A DNA stretch of 64,000 nucleotides from Seminavis robusta (GCA_903772945.1 CAICTM010000258.1:1-64000); one strand, 5' to 3'; counted from the stretch's first letter, positions 1-11,442 are shown. Program-made: numbers and translations. Notes: a model not told the origin generated them from the letters alone.

Positions 1-2
1 AG

Positions 3-1223
3 TTAAAGGCGTTGACGGCCGACAACATGGGCCCGTCTGCTCCCCTGGATGATATCTACCGGAAGCAAGAACAAGCCATCCCCAGCGAACGGTTCAAGAA
101 ACCTCCCGCCACGCCCGGTGCGGATAGCAAGCTGTCGATGGATGCGTTTGCGCTGATGGGAGACAACAAGGGTTTGGCATCACCTCTGGAGGAGATTTAC
201 AAGAGCAAAAAGCTGACGGACGATAGCAGCGACCTGCAGAGACCGAGTGACCGCTACAAAAAGCCGGATAGTCCCATGACTGCTGCCCCCGACACGTCGT
301 TTAAACTGATTCAGCCGCTGACAGGCGACAGCCAAGACATTGTCTCTCCCTTGGAGGACATTTACAGTCACAGGAAGCAGATCCACGAGTTCAAGGGTGC
401 CAAGACAACAGCCAAGGCAGGTCCCTTTACTACCGCCAAAGCCGTTCCCAAGCCTGCGGTCAAGCCCGGTCCCAAGACTTCGGCCAAAGCAGTTCCTCTG
501 ATGTCACCCGACACGAGTCGTGTCCAACGAGCCTTTCCACGAGCACAACCGCAGAAGAAGGCGACGATGAATGACTTGCCTGCTGCACCATTGCCCACCC
601 AGAAGAACGTGACAATTGCCAAAGCGACCAAGGAGGCTGAGAAGGAGGATGACAATGACGACGACGAGGATGACAAGGACCAAACTCCCAAGCCTGGCCG
701 CAGAGACATGAACAAGCCCATTTCGTTCTTTGACATGCAAAAGGCTTGGAAAGACAGTACCAATTCTAAAGCGTTTTCGCTGCTGGGTCCAAAAAAGTCT
801 GTGGCTTTGTTCCAGAAGAAGAAGAAGCCCCTGGTGGTGGATGCCTTGGTGGATCCAACAGTGGGAAAGCAAGAGACGAGGAATCCTCTGAAAGGTTTGC
901 TTTCCAGGGTAACATCCAAGCTCGACCTCCTTCGACGACGGAAAAAGGCGCCACCACTGTCGTTTGAAGGTGGCAATGGCGACGACCACGATTGGAAGAA
1001 ACAAATCATGGCCACCAGTACGACATTGTACTCGACGCAGCTGTCGTTACCGAGTACCGGTAGGCACGACGAAGTTGTCGAATCGAGGCGGATACTGTTG
1101 CAGTTTGCCGTGTCGGCACTATTGTATCCCATTCTGTTACGATGGGTACGGTCGAGTATCGTGCTGACAGCGGTTGTCCTTCCACATTGCTGGTTGTTAT
1201 CAAGAAGAAGGGATCATCGGTAA
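3..1223 (+). CDS. 3' part of a repeat-containing protein with SPLEEIY motifs (5' end outside window)
   Basis: The frame is open to the left edge, so the true start lies upstream and only about 406 residues are visible. Three spaced copies of a short motif, [SA]PL[DE][DE]IY, occur near residues 12, 60 and 118, each about 10 residues after a Gly-Asp or Ala-Asp, so the missing part probably holds more units. They are followed by a degenerate Ala-Lys-Ala/Pro repeat (about residues 135-175), an acidic run (about 215-225) and basic patches. The last 35 residues are hydrophobic (LLYPILLRW and on) and could be a C-terminal membrane anchor. I do not recognise the family. Most of the chain looks disordered. 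A role as a membrane-tethered scaffold is only a guess. Confidence 0.6.
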   Translation, partial: LKALTADNMGPSAPLDDIYRKQEQAIPSERFKKPPATPGADSKLSMDAFALMGDNKGLASPLEEIYKSKKLTDDSSDLQRPSDRYKKPDSPMTAAPDTSFKLIQPLTGDSQDIVSPLEDIYSHRKQIHEFKGAKTTAKAGPFTTAKAVPKPAVKPGPKTSAKAVPLMSPDTSRVQRAFPRAQPQKKATMNDLPAAPLPTQKNVTIAKATKEAEKEDDNDDDEDDKDQTPKPGRRDMNKPISFFDMQKAWKDSTNSKAFSLLGPKKSVALFQKKKKPLVVDALVDPTVGKQETRNPLKGLLSRVTSKLDLLRRRKKAPPLSFEGGNGDDHDWKKQIMATSTTLYSTQLSLPSTGRHDEVVESRRILLQFAVSALLYPILLRWVRSSIVLTAVVLPHCWLLSRRRDHR

Positions 1224-2318
1224 TGGATGGAAGGGTGATGCGCTGTGGCGTTTTGTGTGTATGTTGTACATGTTGGTGTGTGTCCATGTCATTTTTGCAT
1301 ATATTATTTCTATACAGCTACATGTCATGTCATGTCATCAAGTGGTACCGGTACCAAACGAAACAACGAATCTGTCTATCCAACCGATCTTGAATGAAAA
1401 GAAAAAAGAGTAGAGACGGTTGGTTGGTGGGTGGCAGTTGTTGGTTGCGGGTGCTTTGAGCTTCTTTCGTGTGAACGTCTAGTAGGTAGCTACTAGTAGT
1501 CTAGCTAGCTAGGGTTGAAGAAAAAGAAAGACAGGAAGAAGCAAGAAGACATGAATGGAGCAAAGATTAACTACTTACTTGCACAAAAGCTTTTACATGC
1601 TAAACTTAGTTAACTTGAGAAAGAATAAGAAGAGAGCTGCTTTCATGAACCTTTAGAAACTCGATCTGTTGGTGATCGCAGCATGCACAAGTAAGTGGGG
1701 ACCAAGCCGGCTAGCTAGTAGGTAGTTTCAGCGTGCCTGCCAGCATGAGCTTGTCGGCACGAGGGTATCCTTGAAGAAAGCAAGAACGAAGCATAGCTGA
1801 AAGAAAAGGCGAGAGAGCAAATAAATGAGCAAATCCACCAGGAATAGTCTACATGTAGCTGTCTCGGAAAGATCTTTGTCCACAGCACCGACCAAATAAT
1901 TGGAGCAACAGGCGCCATGAGGAGGGATCATATCAATAATATTTTGGGTGGTGCGGTCTCATTTTTTGGGGAGCCAGAGTTGAAGTAGGAGTACGTCAGC
2001 AGTACGTCACTAGCAAAATTAGTTGCAAATTATTGGTCATTTGTTTGTAAAAATGATGTTCACAATGGACACCGGTTCCCACGTACGGTGCACTTTCCTA
2101 ATTGTGTGTGAAAACCTCCTCGACTCGAAACAGAAGGCTTTGAAACGTGGCTTGTGCGTGGAACGAACGGAATAGAAGATTGGAGTTCCAAGAGGTGTGT
2201 GTCATTCCAAGAAAAGCGAAGTGAATTCACAAGAGCAAGAGCAAAGAGCACCAAGCAACTCACCTCTAGAATAGACTCATAATAAGAGACAACCAACGGC
2301 CACAGCAACAACATCGAC
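1224..2318. other. Intergenic spacer, no gene seen
   Basis: About 1.1 kb with no supportable coding region. It holds a short CATGT tandem run near 1319-1338, a TACCGGTA palindrome at 1346-1353 and CTAG-rich stretches near 1480-1512. Short ORFs on both strands show no protein-like composition. The last 200 bases probably include the promoter and 5' UTR of the next gene. Confidence 0.6.
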
Positions 2319-3098
2319 ATGTTCAGCACCAACGATATCAACAACAACAACAACAGCAACACTACTAGCACTACTACTACCAGTCCCATGAATTCCCTGT
2401 TCAGTTTCGACAAGCGCAATTGCAACCGACGCAGTCGTGCCGCTGGTACTGATTCTACGTACCGATACAACACTGACACTATTGAAGAAGATGACACTAG
2501 CGTTTGCAGCAGCGTGTCTGCTTTGACGGACGACGAACAAGACGACCATGGCGCTCTTACTACTAGTAGGCCTACACCAGCTATTCTTGCTCCTACTTCC
2601 ATAACAACTCCGACCGTCAACGCCACCCGAATGAAAAAGAGTCGATTCGCCATCACCAAGGCTAGGGTTAATGCTACGACTCAGTCCAGTCCCGCATCTG
2701 ACGCCGTCTCCATCTCCTTTCTACATGTAGCCAAGCAACCCAACCCGGGCACTACACCATTGGGCACAACACCATCATCAATAGGCAGACCAACGCAAGT
2801 CATACAAAAAGCACTGGCGGGACTACGACCGGGAGGTGTCTTTTTCGTATTGGACTACAAAGACGAAGCGAACCAGCCCTGTCCGTCCATGGCCATGAAA
2901 GAGATCCCGCAGGACCTCGTCGAGAAATGGAGCCTGACCATGGTTCCCACCAACCTGGAAACGTTCTACAATACCAAACTCAAGCTACCGTCTTCCAAAC
3001 CAGCAGCACCACGAACGTCCTCTTTACCAGCTTCTAAGCGAATCGTACGATGGATGGGAATCAAACCACGTCAACAGGTTTCTCCGGCCGCAAACTAA
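2319..3098 (+). CDS. Low-complexity protein with a short LRPGGVFF segment
   Basis: A 259-residue ORF starting at a clear ATG. Residues 1-35 are Asn/Ser/Thr-rich, then comes an acidic segment near residue 70 and a Pro/Thr-rich region. The best-structured part is residues 165-215, where AGLRPGGVFFVLDYKDE resembles the LKPGG strand found late in Rossmann-fold SAM methyltransferases. The upstream glycine-rich SAM-binding motif is not present, so I do not call a methyltransferase. It could be a remnant of such a fold or a chance similarity. No signal peptide or membrane segment is visible. The chain ends in a basic, Pro/Ser-rich tail. The function is unknown. Confidence 0.5.
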   Translation: MFSTNDINNNNNSNTTSTTTTSPMNSLFSFDKRNCNRRSRAAGTDSTYRYNTDTIEEDDTSVCSSVSALTDDEQDDHGALTTSRPTPAILAPTSITTPTVNATRMKKSRFAITKARVNATTQSSPASDAVSISFLHVAKQPNPGTTPLGTTPSSIGRPTQVIQKALAGLRPGGVFFVLDYKDEANQPCPSMAMKEIPQDLVEKWSLTMVPTNLETFYNTKLKLPSSKPAAPRTSSLPASKRIVRWMGIKPRQQVSPAAN

Positions 3099-3748
3099 TA
3101 AATGAAAACAAAGAGATTGGAGGTGCATTGCCAATGCCTTGCTTGCTTTGCTTTGCTTGCTTGCTCGCTCCTTTGCTCTGACCTGACGTTACATGGAACA
3201 GACTTAGCTTTGCTTGCCTGCTTGCTTGCTTTCCTCTTTTTCTCGCACTCTCAAACGCTCATAAGCAAAATCTACCAAGACCTTCCGCAACAACATCCAC
3301 TCTTCGTCTTGCTCTCTTCCTAGAATCCTGATTACTGTTGCCGCCTCTTTCCTCTCTTTCTCCTTGAAGTCTCATAATGCAGCATTGCGCTTTCGGTTTC
3401 AACAAAGCAACCAACCAATCAAATAATAAATACACAACAAGTCTAAACGAAGTACCAGTAGATAGAATGGGATTATGGTTGTGGCACGAAAAACTCACTG
3501 CTCCCGTACCGTATTGTACATAATTCGTTTCATCCTGTCGAGGGTTCGTTGTTATGGCACGTCAGTTGTCGCCGATGGCTTGCGCGCCGTGGAAGATTGT
3601 AAAGCTTGGGGTTAGGGGCTCCATTGGCGAAAGAAGATCTCTCCACCTCATTTATTTGTGCCCCGTACGTGGATCAAGCTAGAAAAGAAGCCACAAAAAG
3701 AACAAAGCTACAGCAAGATCCAAAGCAAACATCATAGCATAGCATAGC
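3099..3748. other. Intergenic spacer, no gene seen
   Basis: About 650 bases between two plus-strand genes. The first part is a GCTT/CTTG-rich low-complexity stretch (about 3140-3235). No coding region is supported. The region just before 3749 (GCATAGCATAGCATAGC) is a short tandem repeat in the likely 5' UTR of the LRR gene. Confidence 0.55.
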
Positions 3749-4740
3749 ATGGAAGCGCTGAGCATTGACAACTACCACGATGAGGAGGACAATGAGGAAT
3801 ACCACCAAGACAACAGAACTCTGGCAATGAAAGTGATCCAAGAACCACGGATCCCGTTTCAAAAGGTTGCTTCCTTAATACTGGTACTCTTGCTGGTAAT
3901 CGCTTGCCTTGTTGTTGTTCTGCCTTTCAACACTAATATTGGTATTCTAAATACAACAGCACCCGAAGAAACAGTCGAATTATTTGGGACAAGCTATCCA
4001 GTTGCCTCCACCTCGGAAATTCGTCGGTATGGACAACACCTCAACTTTTCCATTGCAACGGAAATTGGTTTGCTGACGGATCTAAAATTTTGGGCCTTGG
4101 TGAAAACCAGCTGCGAGGCAGCATTCCTTCCGAAATTGGTTTGCTGACGGCTTTGAAAACGTTGGATTTGGATAAAAACAACAACTTGGTTGGAACCATC
4201 CCATCGGAAATTGGAGGTTTGACGGCTCTGGAAGAATTGAATTTGAGGCAGACCCAGTTGTCCGGGTCGCTGTGTTCGGAAATTGGATTGCTCACGGCAC
4301 TGCGAGGCTTGCTGGTGAGCTTTACAAACAAGTTGTCGGGCAGTATCCCCAGTGAGATTGGCTTGTTGACTCGTTTGAACCGGCTGGAATTTCATAACAA
4401 CCAATTGTCAAAATACATCCCTTCGGAAATTGGATTACTCAAGGCTTTGGATGGGTTGTGGTTGCACGGCAATCAGCTTTCTGGAAGCATTCCAACAGAG
4501 ATTGCCTTGCTGACAATGCTGGAGAATTTGTACTTGGAACTCAACCAGCTTTCAAAAACAATTCCAAGCGAGATGGGGTTGATGAGTCGCTTGGAAAATT
4601 TTTATGTAGATCACAACAAGATGTCAGGCAGTGTGCCCAATGAGCTATGTTTGATCTCTGGAATAAAATGGATCTATGTGGACTGTTTTCCAAGTCCACA
4701 TTATGTGAATTGCTCCTGCAATCAATGTAATTGTCACTAA
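3749..4740 (+). CDS. Transmembrane leucine-rich repeat protein, one-base frameshift at 4084-4087
   Basis: The N-terminal part (3749 to about 4090) starts MEALSIDNYHDEED. It has an acidic cytoplasmic stretch, one membrane segment near residues 40-60 (LILVLLLVIACLVVVL) and then enters LRR sequence. The frame then shifts, and the rest (about 4090-4740) encodes about eight 24-residue plant-type LRRs of the form IPSEIGLLTxLxxLxLxxN. It ends in a Cys-rich cap (VDC then CSCNQCNC). The two frames join if one A is added to the AAAA run at 4084-4087, which places the break inside an LRR. Predicted topology is type II: N-terminus inside, LRRs outside or luminal. A paralog lies just downstream. Such proteins are often receptors or adhesion modules; the ligand is unknown. 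The frameshift may be a sequencing error. Confidence 0.8.
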
Positions 4741-5173
4741 TGCGCTGACAAGGGTTCTCTTTTGATATTTGGTGTTGGTTGGTTGACCTGACTTTTGGGT
4801 TTTCTCTTCAATAGCTAGTCTGCATTGTATCATACATCGTCTATTAGAGCTGTCAGTAGATGTAGCTAATCATTCAAGATGACAGGATTTGAGGAGGCAA
4901 GTTCATGGTCCACGCTCCGTCGGGTTTGCCCATGTCATCCACAGTATCGGTACGGCTGTGTGGCTACTAAGGTAGATCGGCTGTCTTTTTAAAAGATTGT
5001 GGTAAGGTTAAGGGTTAGATTGAATCATTCGGAGCACTGCAACCATGACCCAGCCCACAATAACGCGATACCGGTACCACCGACAAGCAACCGCTCCATC
5101 TTTGATCTTTGTTTTTATCACTAACAAGCCAAGCACAAAAGCAAGATCAATTGATCGATCTGGTCCAAGCAAG
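4741..5173. other. Spacer between tandem LRR genes
   Basis: About 430 bases. A TACCGGTA palindrome lies at 5069-5076. The LRR frame downstream is open from 5045, but the stretch before 5174 lacks similarity to the paralog and is more likely 5' UTR. Confidence 0.5.
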
Positions 5174-5851
5174 ATGATGTCCTTAAGCGTAGACCACTAC
5201 CACGATGAGCCTGATGAGGTCCTGAACAACTTGAATCGCTTCATCGAAGTGGAAAGAAAGCGAGAGCCACTGGTGACAAGACTGTGCGGCCTGCCACTCC
5301 AAAAGTTGTTTTCTTCAGGAATGCTATTGCTTTTCATTCTTTTACTTTTACTGATGGGGTCCAGAATACACATTCCTGCTCCCAAATCCGTCGATACTAC
5401 TACTAGTGCAACTTCAGAAACTTCAGAAACACCAGAAACCATGGAGATCTTTGGCGAAACCTACCGAGTGGCCAACATGATTGAAATGAATCGCTACAAT
5501 CTTAAGCTCGAGGGAACGATCCCCTGCAATGAGATTGGGCTCTTTAAAACTCTAGTTTTGCTGAATTTGGGGAAGAACCAACTTTCCGGATCGCTGTGTT
5601 CGGAACTCGGCTTGCTGACCCATTTGAAAATCTTGAACCTCAAAGACAACCAGTTTACCGGAAGCATTCCAAGTGAGTTGGGTCTATTGACCCATTTGGC
5701 AGAGCTGGACTTGCACAAAAACAAGTTTGTAGGCAGTGTACCCAACAATCTATGCTCCAAATCGACGAATCTACAATCCATACATGTGGACTGTGAGCCA
5801 CATCCATTTCCCATAGAATGCTCGTGTGAACCACAATGTGCATGTCAATAA
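5174..5851 (+). CDS. Short transmembrane leucine-rich repeat protein
   Basis: A 225-residue protein when started at the ATG at 5174, chosen because MMSLSVDHYHDEPDE aligns with the start of the upstream LRR paralog. An earlier in-frame ATG at 5045 would add 43 residues without similarity. Order: acidic N-terminus, basic juxtamembrane stretch, one membrane helix (LLLFILLLLLMG, about residues 53-66), a Ser/Thr stalk, then about four LRRs (GSIPSELGLLTHL type). It ends in a cap with VDC followed by CSCEPQCAC, like the paralog. Both proteins share an unusual repeat reading GSLCSE[IL]G. Likely a tandem duplicate with fewer repeats. Predicted to be a type II membrane protein; role unknown. Confidence 0.8.
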   Translation: MMSLSVDHYHDEPDEVLNNLNRFIEVERKREPLVTRLCGLPLQKLFSSGMLLLFILLLLLMGSRIHIPAPKSVDTTTSATSETSETPETMEIFGETYRVANMIEMNRYNLKLEGTIPCNEIGLFKTLVLLNLGKNQLSGSLCSELGLLTHLKILNLKDNQFTGSIPSELGLLTHLAELDLHKNKFVGSVPNNLCSKSTNLQSIHVDCEPHPFPIECSCEPQCACQ

Positions 5852-6503
5852 TAAACAAACAAATGACAATATACAGTTGTACAATTTTTCAGTTCTTAGT
5901 TGCTCCTCTTGTACTTACTTTTCTAGGTGCAGATGGATCCCCCCTTATTTTTGTGTACAACTCCAGATCTGATGATAATGTGCTTTTCTGTGTACCTGAG
6001 AGTAGACTAGCTAGCCTGCAGATGAATCGAATCAAGCTAGCTGGCCAGCCAGCCAGCCCGCCATTGAGCTCATTGTGGTTTCTGTTGCTTCGTTCCCACA
6101 ACAATGAGCATCATGCATGCATGCATGGGTCAAAGTCAGCTTGGCAACGCAGTTCGTATCTCGGTCAAACAACATCTCTGCCAGCCAGGACGGTCCCAGC
6201 TACCCTTTTAGCAACCGGGGAGCAAGCAAAAGTGGCTTAAAAGTCTTATCAGCTCAGCTGGGTTTCGTCTTTTGGGACCAGCAATAATTGCCACCACCAC
6301 CACCACAACTCCTCCATAACCCAGAACACAGAAAGAGAAAGAGACTGAAGGAGTTGACTTACTATCTAGCTAGCTACTAGTACTAGTATACAGTATTATA
6401 GTTGAGGAGTGAGTTAGCTGTGTGTATCTATTTATGCTCTGGCAGCTCTATAGCTGCATCAGTCAGTACAGTGTACATGTAGGATTGAAGTCAAAGTTCA
6501 AGG
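5852..6503. other. Intergenic spacer with CTAG-rich tracts
   Basis: About 650 bases. It contains CTAGCTAG-type runs (about 6005-6060 and 6364-6390), a GCATGCATGCATG run (6115-6127) and CCACCACCACCAC (about 6291-6304). No coding region is supported. Confidence 0.5.
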
Positions 6504-9500
6504 ATGCCAAGAGCAAGAAGAAGCATACAAGAATCAGAATGGTTGAGACTACATGTACATGTAGTACTGGTAGTACTGTTTGTACAGGGAGTGTTGTTTG
6601 TGGTTGTGGAAGGTCAAGTGGATGGTCTGGTCCATACTGCCAATGGCTATGACAATCTCAGGGGAAATCAAGCCATTTGCTGGAGTGCTCCAAGATTTAG
6701 CAATGCCACTGATACCACCAGTACCACAACTACTAGTACACAGACACCTATACTAGATACCAATGACCACAATGATGAATCAAAATTTCAAGGAAAACAG
6801 TGGCAAAATAAATTGGTTCCAGATTTTATTGCAGGTAGGTACAATGTGTGCAGTACATCACGGTAGGTCAGATCAATGCAAGTCTTGTCACATAAGTTGG
6901 GTGGGGTGAATGGATGATGGGATCCAATCATTCCATCTTATTTTTGTAAGCAAGTTTCCAGTTTCCAAGAAGGCTTCTCAGAGAAAAAACGAGGAGGGGG
7001 AAATATGTTTTTGATGTGCTTTGGAATGACCATGACAAAAATGGTCTGAATCATTCAATCACCCCCTGCTGTACATGCAGTTTCTACATGATTGCATCTT
7101 GGCATGATCATTTGTCTGGGATGGTTTGCTTGGTTTTCCTGCGCATCATGTTGGATCATGCATCAAAGTCTCAATCTGAATCTGAATGAATTGAGGTTGT
7201 TTGACCAAAATCTCATTCATCCTTCTTGTTTTGTCTTTCTTCTCCTTGCAAATAATACTTACAGGACACACCACCATGCTGCCCAGTTGTCCCACTGGTA
7301 CATCGCTGCATTTGGATCTACTCGAGGATACAGCGTTTCAACAGTACTATGGCAGTTCCAAGTTACGGACCCATCACTATTACACATTCCAATTCACACT
7401 CGATGTGGACCTACATTCCATTCGCAGAGACTATGGATTGACCGACGCGGCCTTTTTGTACAGCGACAAGAGACATCAAACAAACAAGAACCAAAATAAT
7501 AAAAAGACAAACAACAACAATAACAACAATCCACTCATTGCCATTCAGTTGCAGTTCTGTCCCCTCTCGGGAAATCTATGCACCCCATTTCTATACAAGG
7601 AAGAAGCGGAAGCACCTCAACAATTGGAGGGGAAAATACAAACTGGGGGCGATGATGATGTCGTAACGACAGAAGACGACTACGACCAAAGAGCAACCTC
7701 CCCAAGTACTACGGATCAAGATGACGTCACATCTCAACAAGAGGACCAGCACAATCACCAAAGACGGCTACGTAATCACAAAAACAACCCCACACGACGA
7801 AACCTACAAGCGCTACTCACGGAATCGCCGGCACCGACCGTGGCGGAACTATTCGATCGCATCGATCAAGCTTTGAATCTTCTCGTGGAGGAGGAGGACG
7901 ACAACGCTGACAATAATAATGATTCACTCCATGTCTCTCGTGTACAGGCGCACTATCACGACGAGTATGGATTCCCAGAGCAAATTGTCATTGACTATCA
8001 AAAGCCACAATCATCCTCGCCAGCCAGGATCTCCACCAAAGCTGTCATTTCACTCAACGACGACGTGTATCTTGCTACCATTTCCAATCTACGAATCCTA
8101 CGAGGAGGTCAGAGCGACGAGGAGGAAATGTCTACAACTACCAGCAGCGCCAGCAACACGATTTCCATGAATGGTTTGCCCAGTCATCATCTCCAACTGC
8201 TGAAACTGGCACAAGCAAAAGCCTTGTGGAATGCATCCGAAATTGTCGATTACACATACAACTACAATGTGCACTACGATGGTCTGCCTGCTACGCTACA
8301 GCAGGACAATGGCAGTAGTAGCATCGTCATCGATCGACAAGACACACCCTATCCATGGCTTGTCACGGTGCACGACGGACTGGTGCGGACGGTCGTGGAC
8401 GCCAACCACAAGACGCTCTTTCGTCGTGCCAACGAAACCATCATGATGGACAATCATCACGAGACACCAGCAGACGGAGATCACAACGACGATTATTGGC
8501 AAATGCCTGATCATGACAACGACACTACGAGTCATGCTTCCGATCATGCTGCAAACAGCAGCGCGGCTTTGGCGACAGTGCAGCATCCTCACACCGATGT
8601 GGAGCACACGAACCAGCACGCTGCCAATAGTACAATGGCGATGTCACATACAGGTGATGATGAACAGGACCACCATTCGGATGGACATTTTCTGGACGAG
8701 GACGCCGTGTTTCGTATCAACGCAGCCAAAGGGAGCATCCGGCATCAAGCGGGAGAACCCCATTACGTCGAAGAACGAACCCGCGATTTTGCCGCGGGGG
8801 CGTCTCCAATATTTTACATTGAGGTGGACAAGTCCGCCAACAAATCCATCTTTCAGATTCATTACAATATCGACATTCAAGTAAAACGACCGGGAGATTA
8901 CCTTCCCCTGGCAACGGTCATGTTCTTTATGCACAACGACACAACAACAACGAACCAAACCGACGGCACAACAGCCATGGTCAAGTTTGATGTCGCCAAC
9001 CTGTTGAGTCTGCGCTCCATTACCTATTTTGCGCCAATCACAATCAATGAGGTTACAAAAGGTAAGTGTGCACTCCTGGAGGTTTTTGCGTTGATCCTGC
9101 TTATCATTACACCACTTCTGACGTACTTTTTTCGGTTGTGACCACGATCGATATGTAGGGGTTGCGATCGCAACCTACGTCATCATTAGCATTTGCGCCG
9201 CAGTTCAGATATTCTTTCTCATCTGCACGATTCGATATCGGAATGACAATGTGATGAAACTGAGCCAAATCACGCCAATCATGCTTTTGCAGCTCTCGAC
9301 ACTGGTGGCCATCATAGGCACGTTCTTTTACCGTCCCATGAGCGACTGGTCGTGTATCATAACCCGTAAGTACGCCGTTGCTAGCCAGATCTTGTGCATT
9401 TCGGAGGGCGCCCATCCCAACGGAACCTTTCTGTGCCCCTTCATGATGTAGCCCCGTTGAAGTTCATACCCTTGCAAGTAGTATTCGCCATCATCTTTGG

Positions 9501-11051
9501 CCGGCTCAGGCGGATAATCACAATCATGGCACCATTGATGGATTTGAAGGCAACCAATGACAGCAGTGCTTTGAAGAAGGGCCTGAAAAACTGGACAACG
9601 GTCATGATGGGGGCGCCGAGTGGCATTCGTCGAGTTTTCACAGATTCGAATGGGTATTCATCGCAGATACCGAGTACCACTACAAACAGTGAGCACGGGG
9701 CCACTGATACGGCGAACAACGACACCAACGAGCCAGAAACAAGAGGAACACGCATCTCATTGCATGTCCACCCCAAAAAGGCGGCCAGACGACTTCGGCA
9801 GGAATTCTCGGAAGGGCGGTTATGGTGTTTGATATTCTTGGTGACATTGCCGATGCTCATTGTCCAGATTTTCGGCCTCGTGTTCTATCCTACGAAACGC
9901 GTTTTGGTGTTGAACGAAGAGGAAAGCATTGGCAGATGTAAGATTCAACGTTCATTCATGTGTTCGTGACAGTGTGTTTCTTGTCAGTTTTCACTTACTC
10001 CACTTCTGAACAGATCAATGCGGCGACAAAGCAAGCCTGCAGTTTGAATTTGTTTCATTGGGTGTTCTTTTCGTTACGATCATGGTGGATCTGTACGAAG
10101 CTCAGAGGTACGCATCATGCCAGGAGATTAATCAAATAATTGTTCTGGATTCGGTTCTTACACGTCAACGTGCCTGCAGCTCCAACTCTCTTCCTGCTTT
10201 CTTCAATGAGTCCAAAGCTTTGAGCACCGGTGTGTTCCTGTCCCTCTTTGTCATGGGCGTTTGTGTTGCGGTCATTCTAGTGTCGAAGGATCCGACAGGA
10301 GACCCAGACCTGCTGTAAGGAGACGGTGGTGTCTCGATTGATTTGCACCGTAGGCCCGTCTCATCCATCTTCTTCGCCGCATTTAGGTTCATGATGGAAG
10401 TCTTGATGGTGCTGTTCACTTCGTTGAATATTAGTATTCGCTTGATCTTACCAAAACTCAGGCTGATCTGGAAAGGCGAAAAAGTCGTCGTTAGTAGATT
10501 GTTGCATGAACACAAGCAGAAGCAGAAATCTAAGAATGCAGGAGACCAAAATACTGGCGGTCCCATCATTTCGGGGTTGAACGACTACGAAACACCGGTA
10601 GGGAACCTAGACGACCGCGACGAGTTCGGTCACGACAACCAGTTGAGTCCAGAGCCTCCTTCGGCTTGTGAACCGGAAGAAGCCAGGCCCGCGAGACGCA
10701 GACTCGTGGTGAAGCAGGGACAGGTAGGTATCTCTCTTGCGAGGTTGTCTTGGCTTCTTTTATTTGCGAATCTGCACGCTGACTTCGTCCCACCCCCGGT
10801 GCAGGCCCCTCCGTCGAAACTAACGATCCAACTTGTCCGTCACAGCAATACTATAAGCCGGATCAACGATGTACGTATCATGTCCTAGAATCTGGTGTGC
10901 ATCTATTATGTACTAACGCTTGGAGCTTGTTGCCGACATGACCTTTCAGAAAGTATTGGCTGGGTTTCAAATTCAGAGCAGCGAATGGATGGACGTGAAG
11001 GGGTCCGTGGACGAGTTTCAATCTTTGTTGGAAACAGTTGACTTCCGCTAA
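6504..11051 (+). CDS. Class C GPCR-like seven-transmembrane receptor (nine exons)
   Basis: Exons by GT-AG junctions with continuous frame: 6504-6834, 7265-9061, 9159-9365, 9452-9937, 10014-10107, 10180-10314, 10354-10723, 10805-10870, 10950-11051, giving 1195 residues. The start gives a basic N-terminus and a long hydrophobic core fitting a signal peptide. About 690 residues of ectodomain follow (Asn/Asp-rich inserts, many N-glycosylation sequons). The 7TM domain begins at exon 3: TM1 VAIATYVIISICAAVQ, TM2 TPIMLLQLSTLVAIIG, then IPLQVVFAIIFGRLRRI ending TM3. TM4 (LIFLVTLPMLIVQIFG) follows a long intracellular insert. The LPAFFNESKA motif before TM6 and LPKLRLIW after TM7 are hallmarks of metabotropic glutamate/GABA-B type receptors. 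The ectodomain does not look like a periplasmic-binding Venus flytrap, so the ligand is unknown. The tail is charged. Confidence 0.8.
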
Positions 11052-11442
11052 GAGAGAGTTCGAGAGACAGACGGACCGAACGATTCGATTCCATCGGATC
11101 GCTGGACATTTATTCCACAGCGCTTTGTCAGGACTGGATTGAACAAGACTACTAACTCCTCAACAGATGGTGTTCAGTGTTTGCTACAAGTCCATTATGT
11201 GTATACTCAATGGCTTCTCTATGTGGTCGGATGCAAGGGTGCTGATACCGTGCTCGTCGGCAGGACTGAGATGGCAACGTTGAACCAAATGAAGTTCTCG
11301 GCCAACACCATTGGATGTCGAACTATCTTGATTCTGCGCAAGAGATGCGCTGCAATGCCGAACCTTGGCAGCTGCTCCAGCACAAGTCGGGGCACACAGC
11401 AATCAACTTGTGTTGTGTTTTGGTGCTGCAGCCCGGCCTTGC
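11052..11442. other. Spacer between convergent genes
   Basis: About 390 bases between the 3' ends of the receptor gene and the first PDYDW-family gene. The plus-strand ORF here runs into the antisense of the neighbouring gene and is Cys-rich without domain features, so I treat it as noncoding. Confidence 0.5.

Noticed and set aside
368-1132. Minus-strand ORF of 254 residues
   Set aside because: Shadow of the plus-strand repeat protein; runs of Phe/Ser mirror Lys and acidic codons on the other strand.
2780-2900. SAM methyltransferase call from LRPGGVFF
   Set aside because: Only one motif fits; the SAM-binding glycine-rich loop is missing.
5045-5173. Longer N-terminus for the second LRR protein
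   Set aside because: The paralog aligns from 5174 only, and the upstream part looks like 5' UTR.
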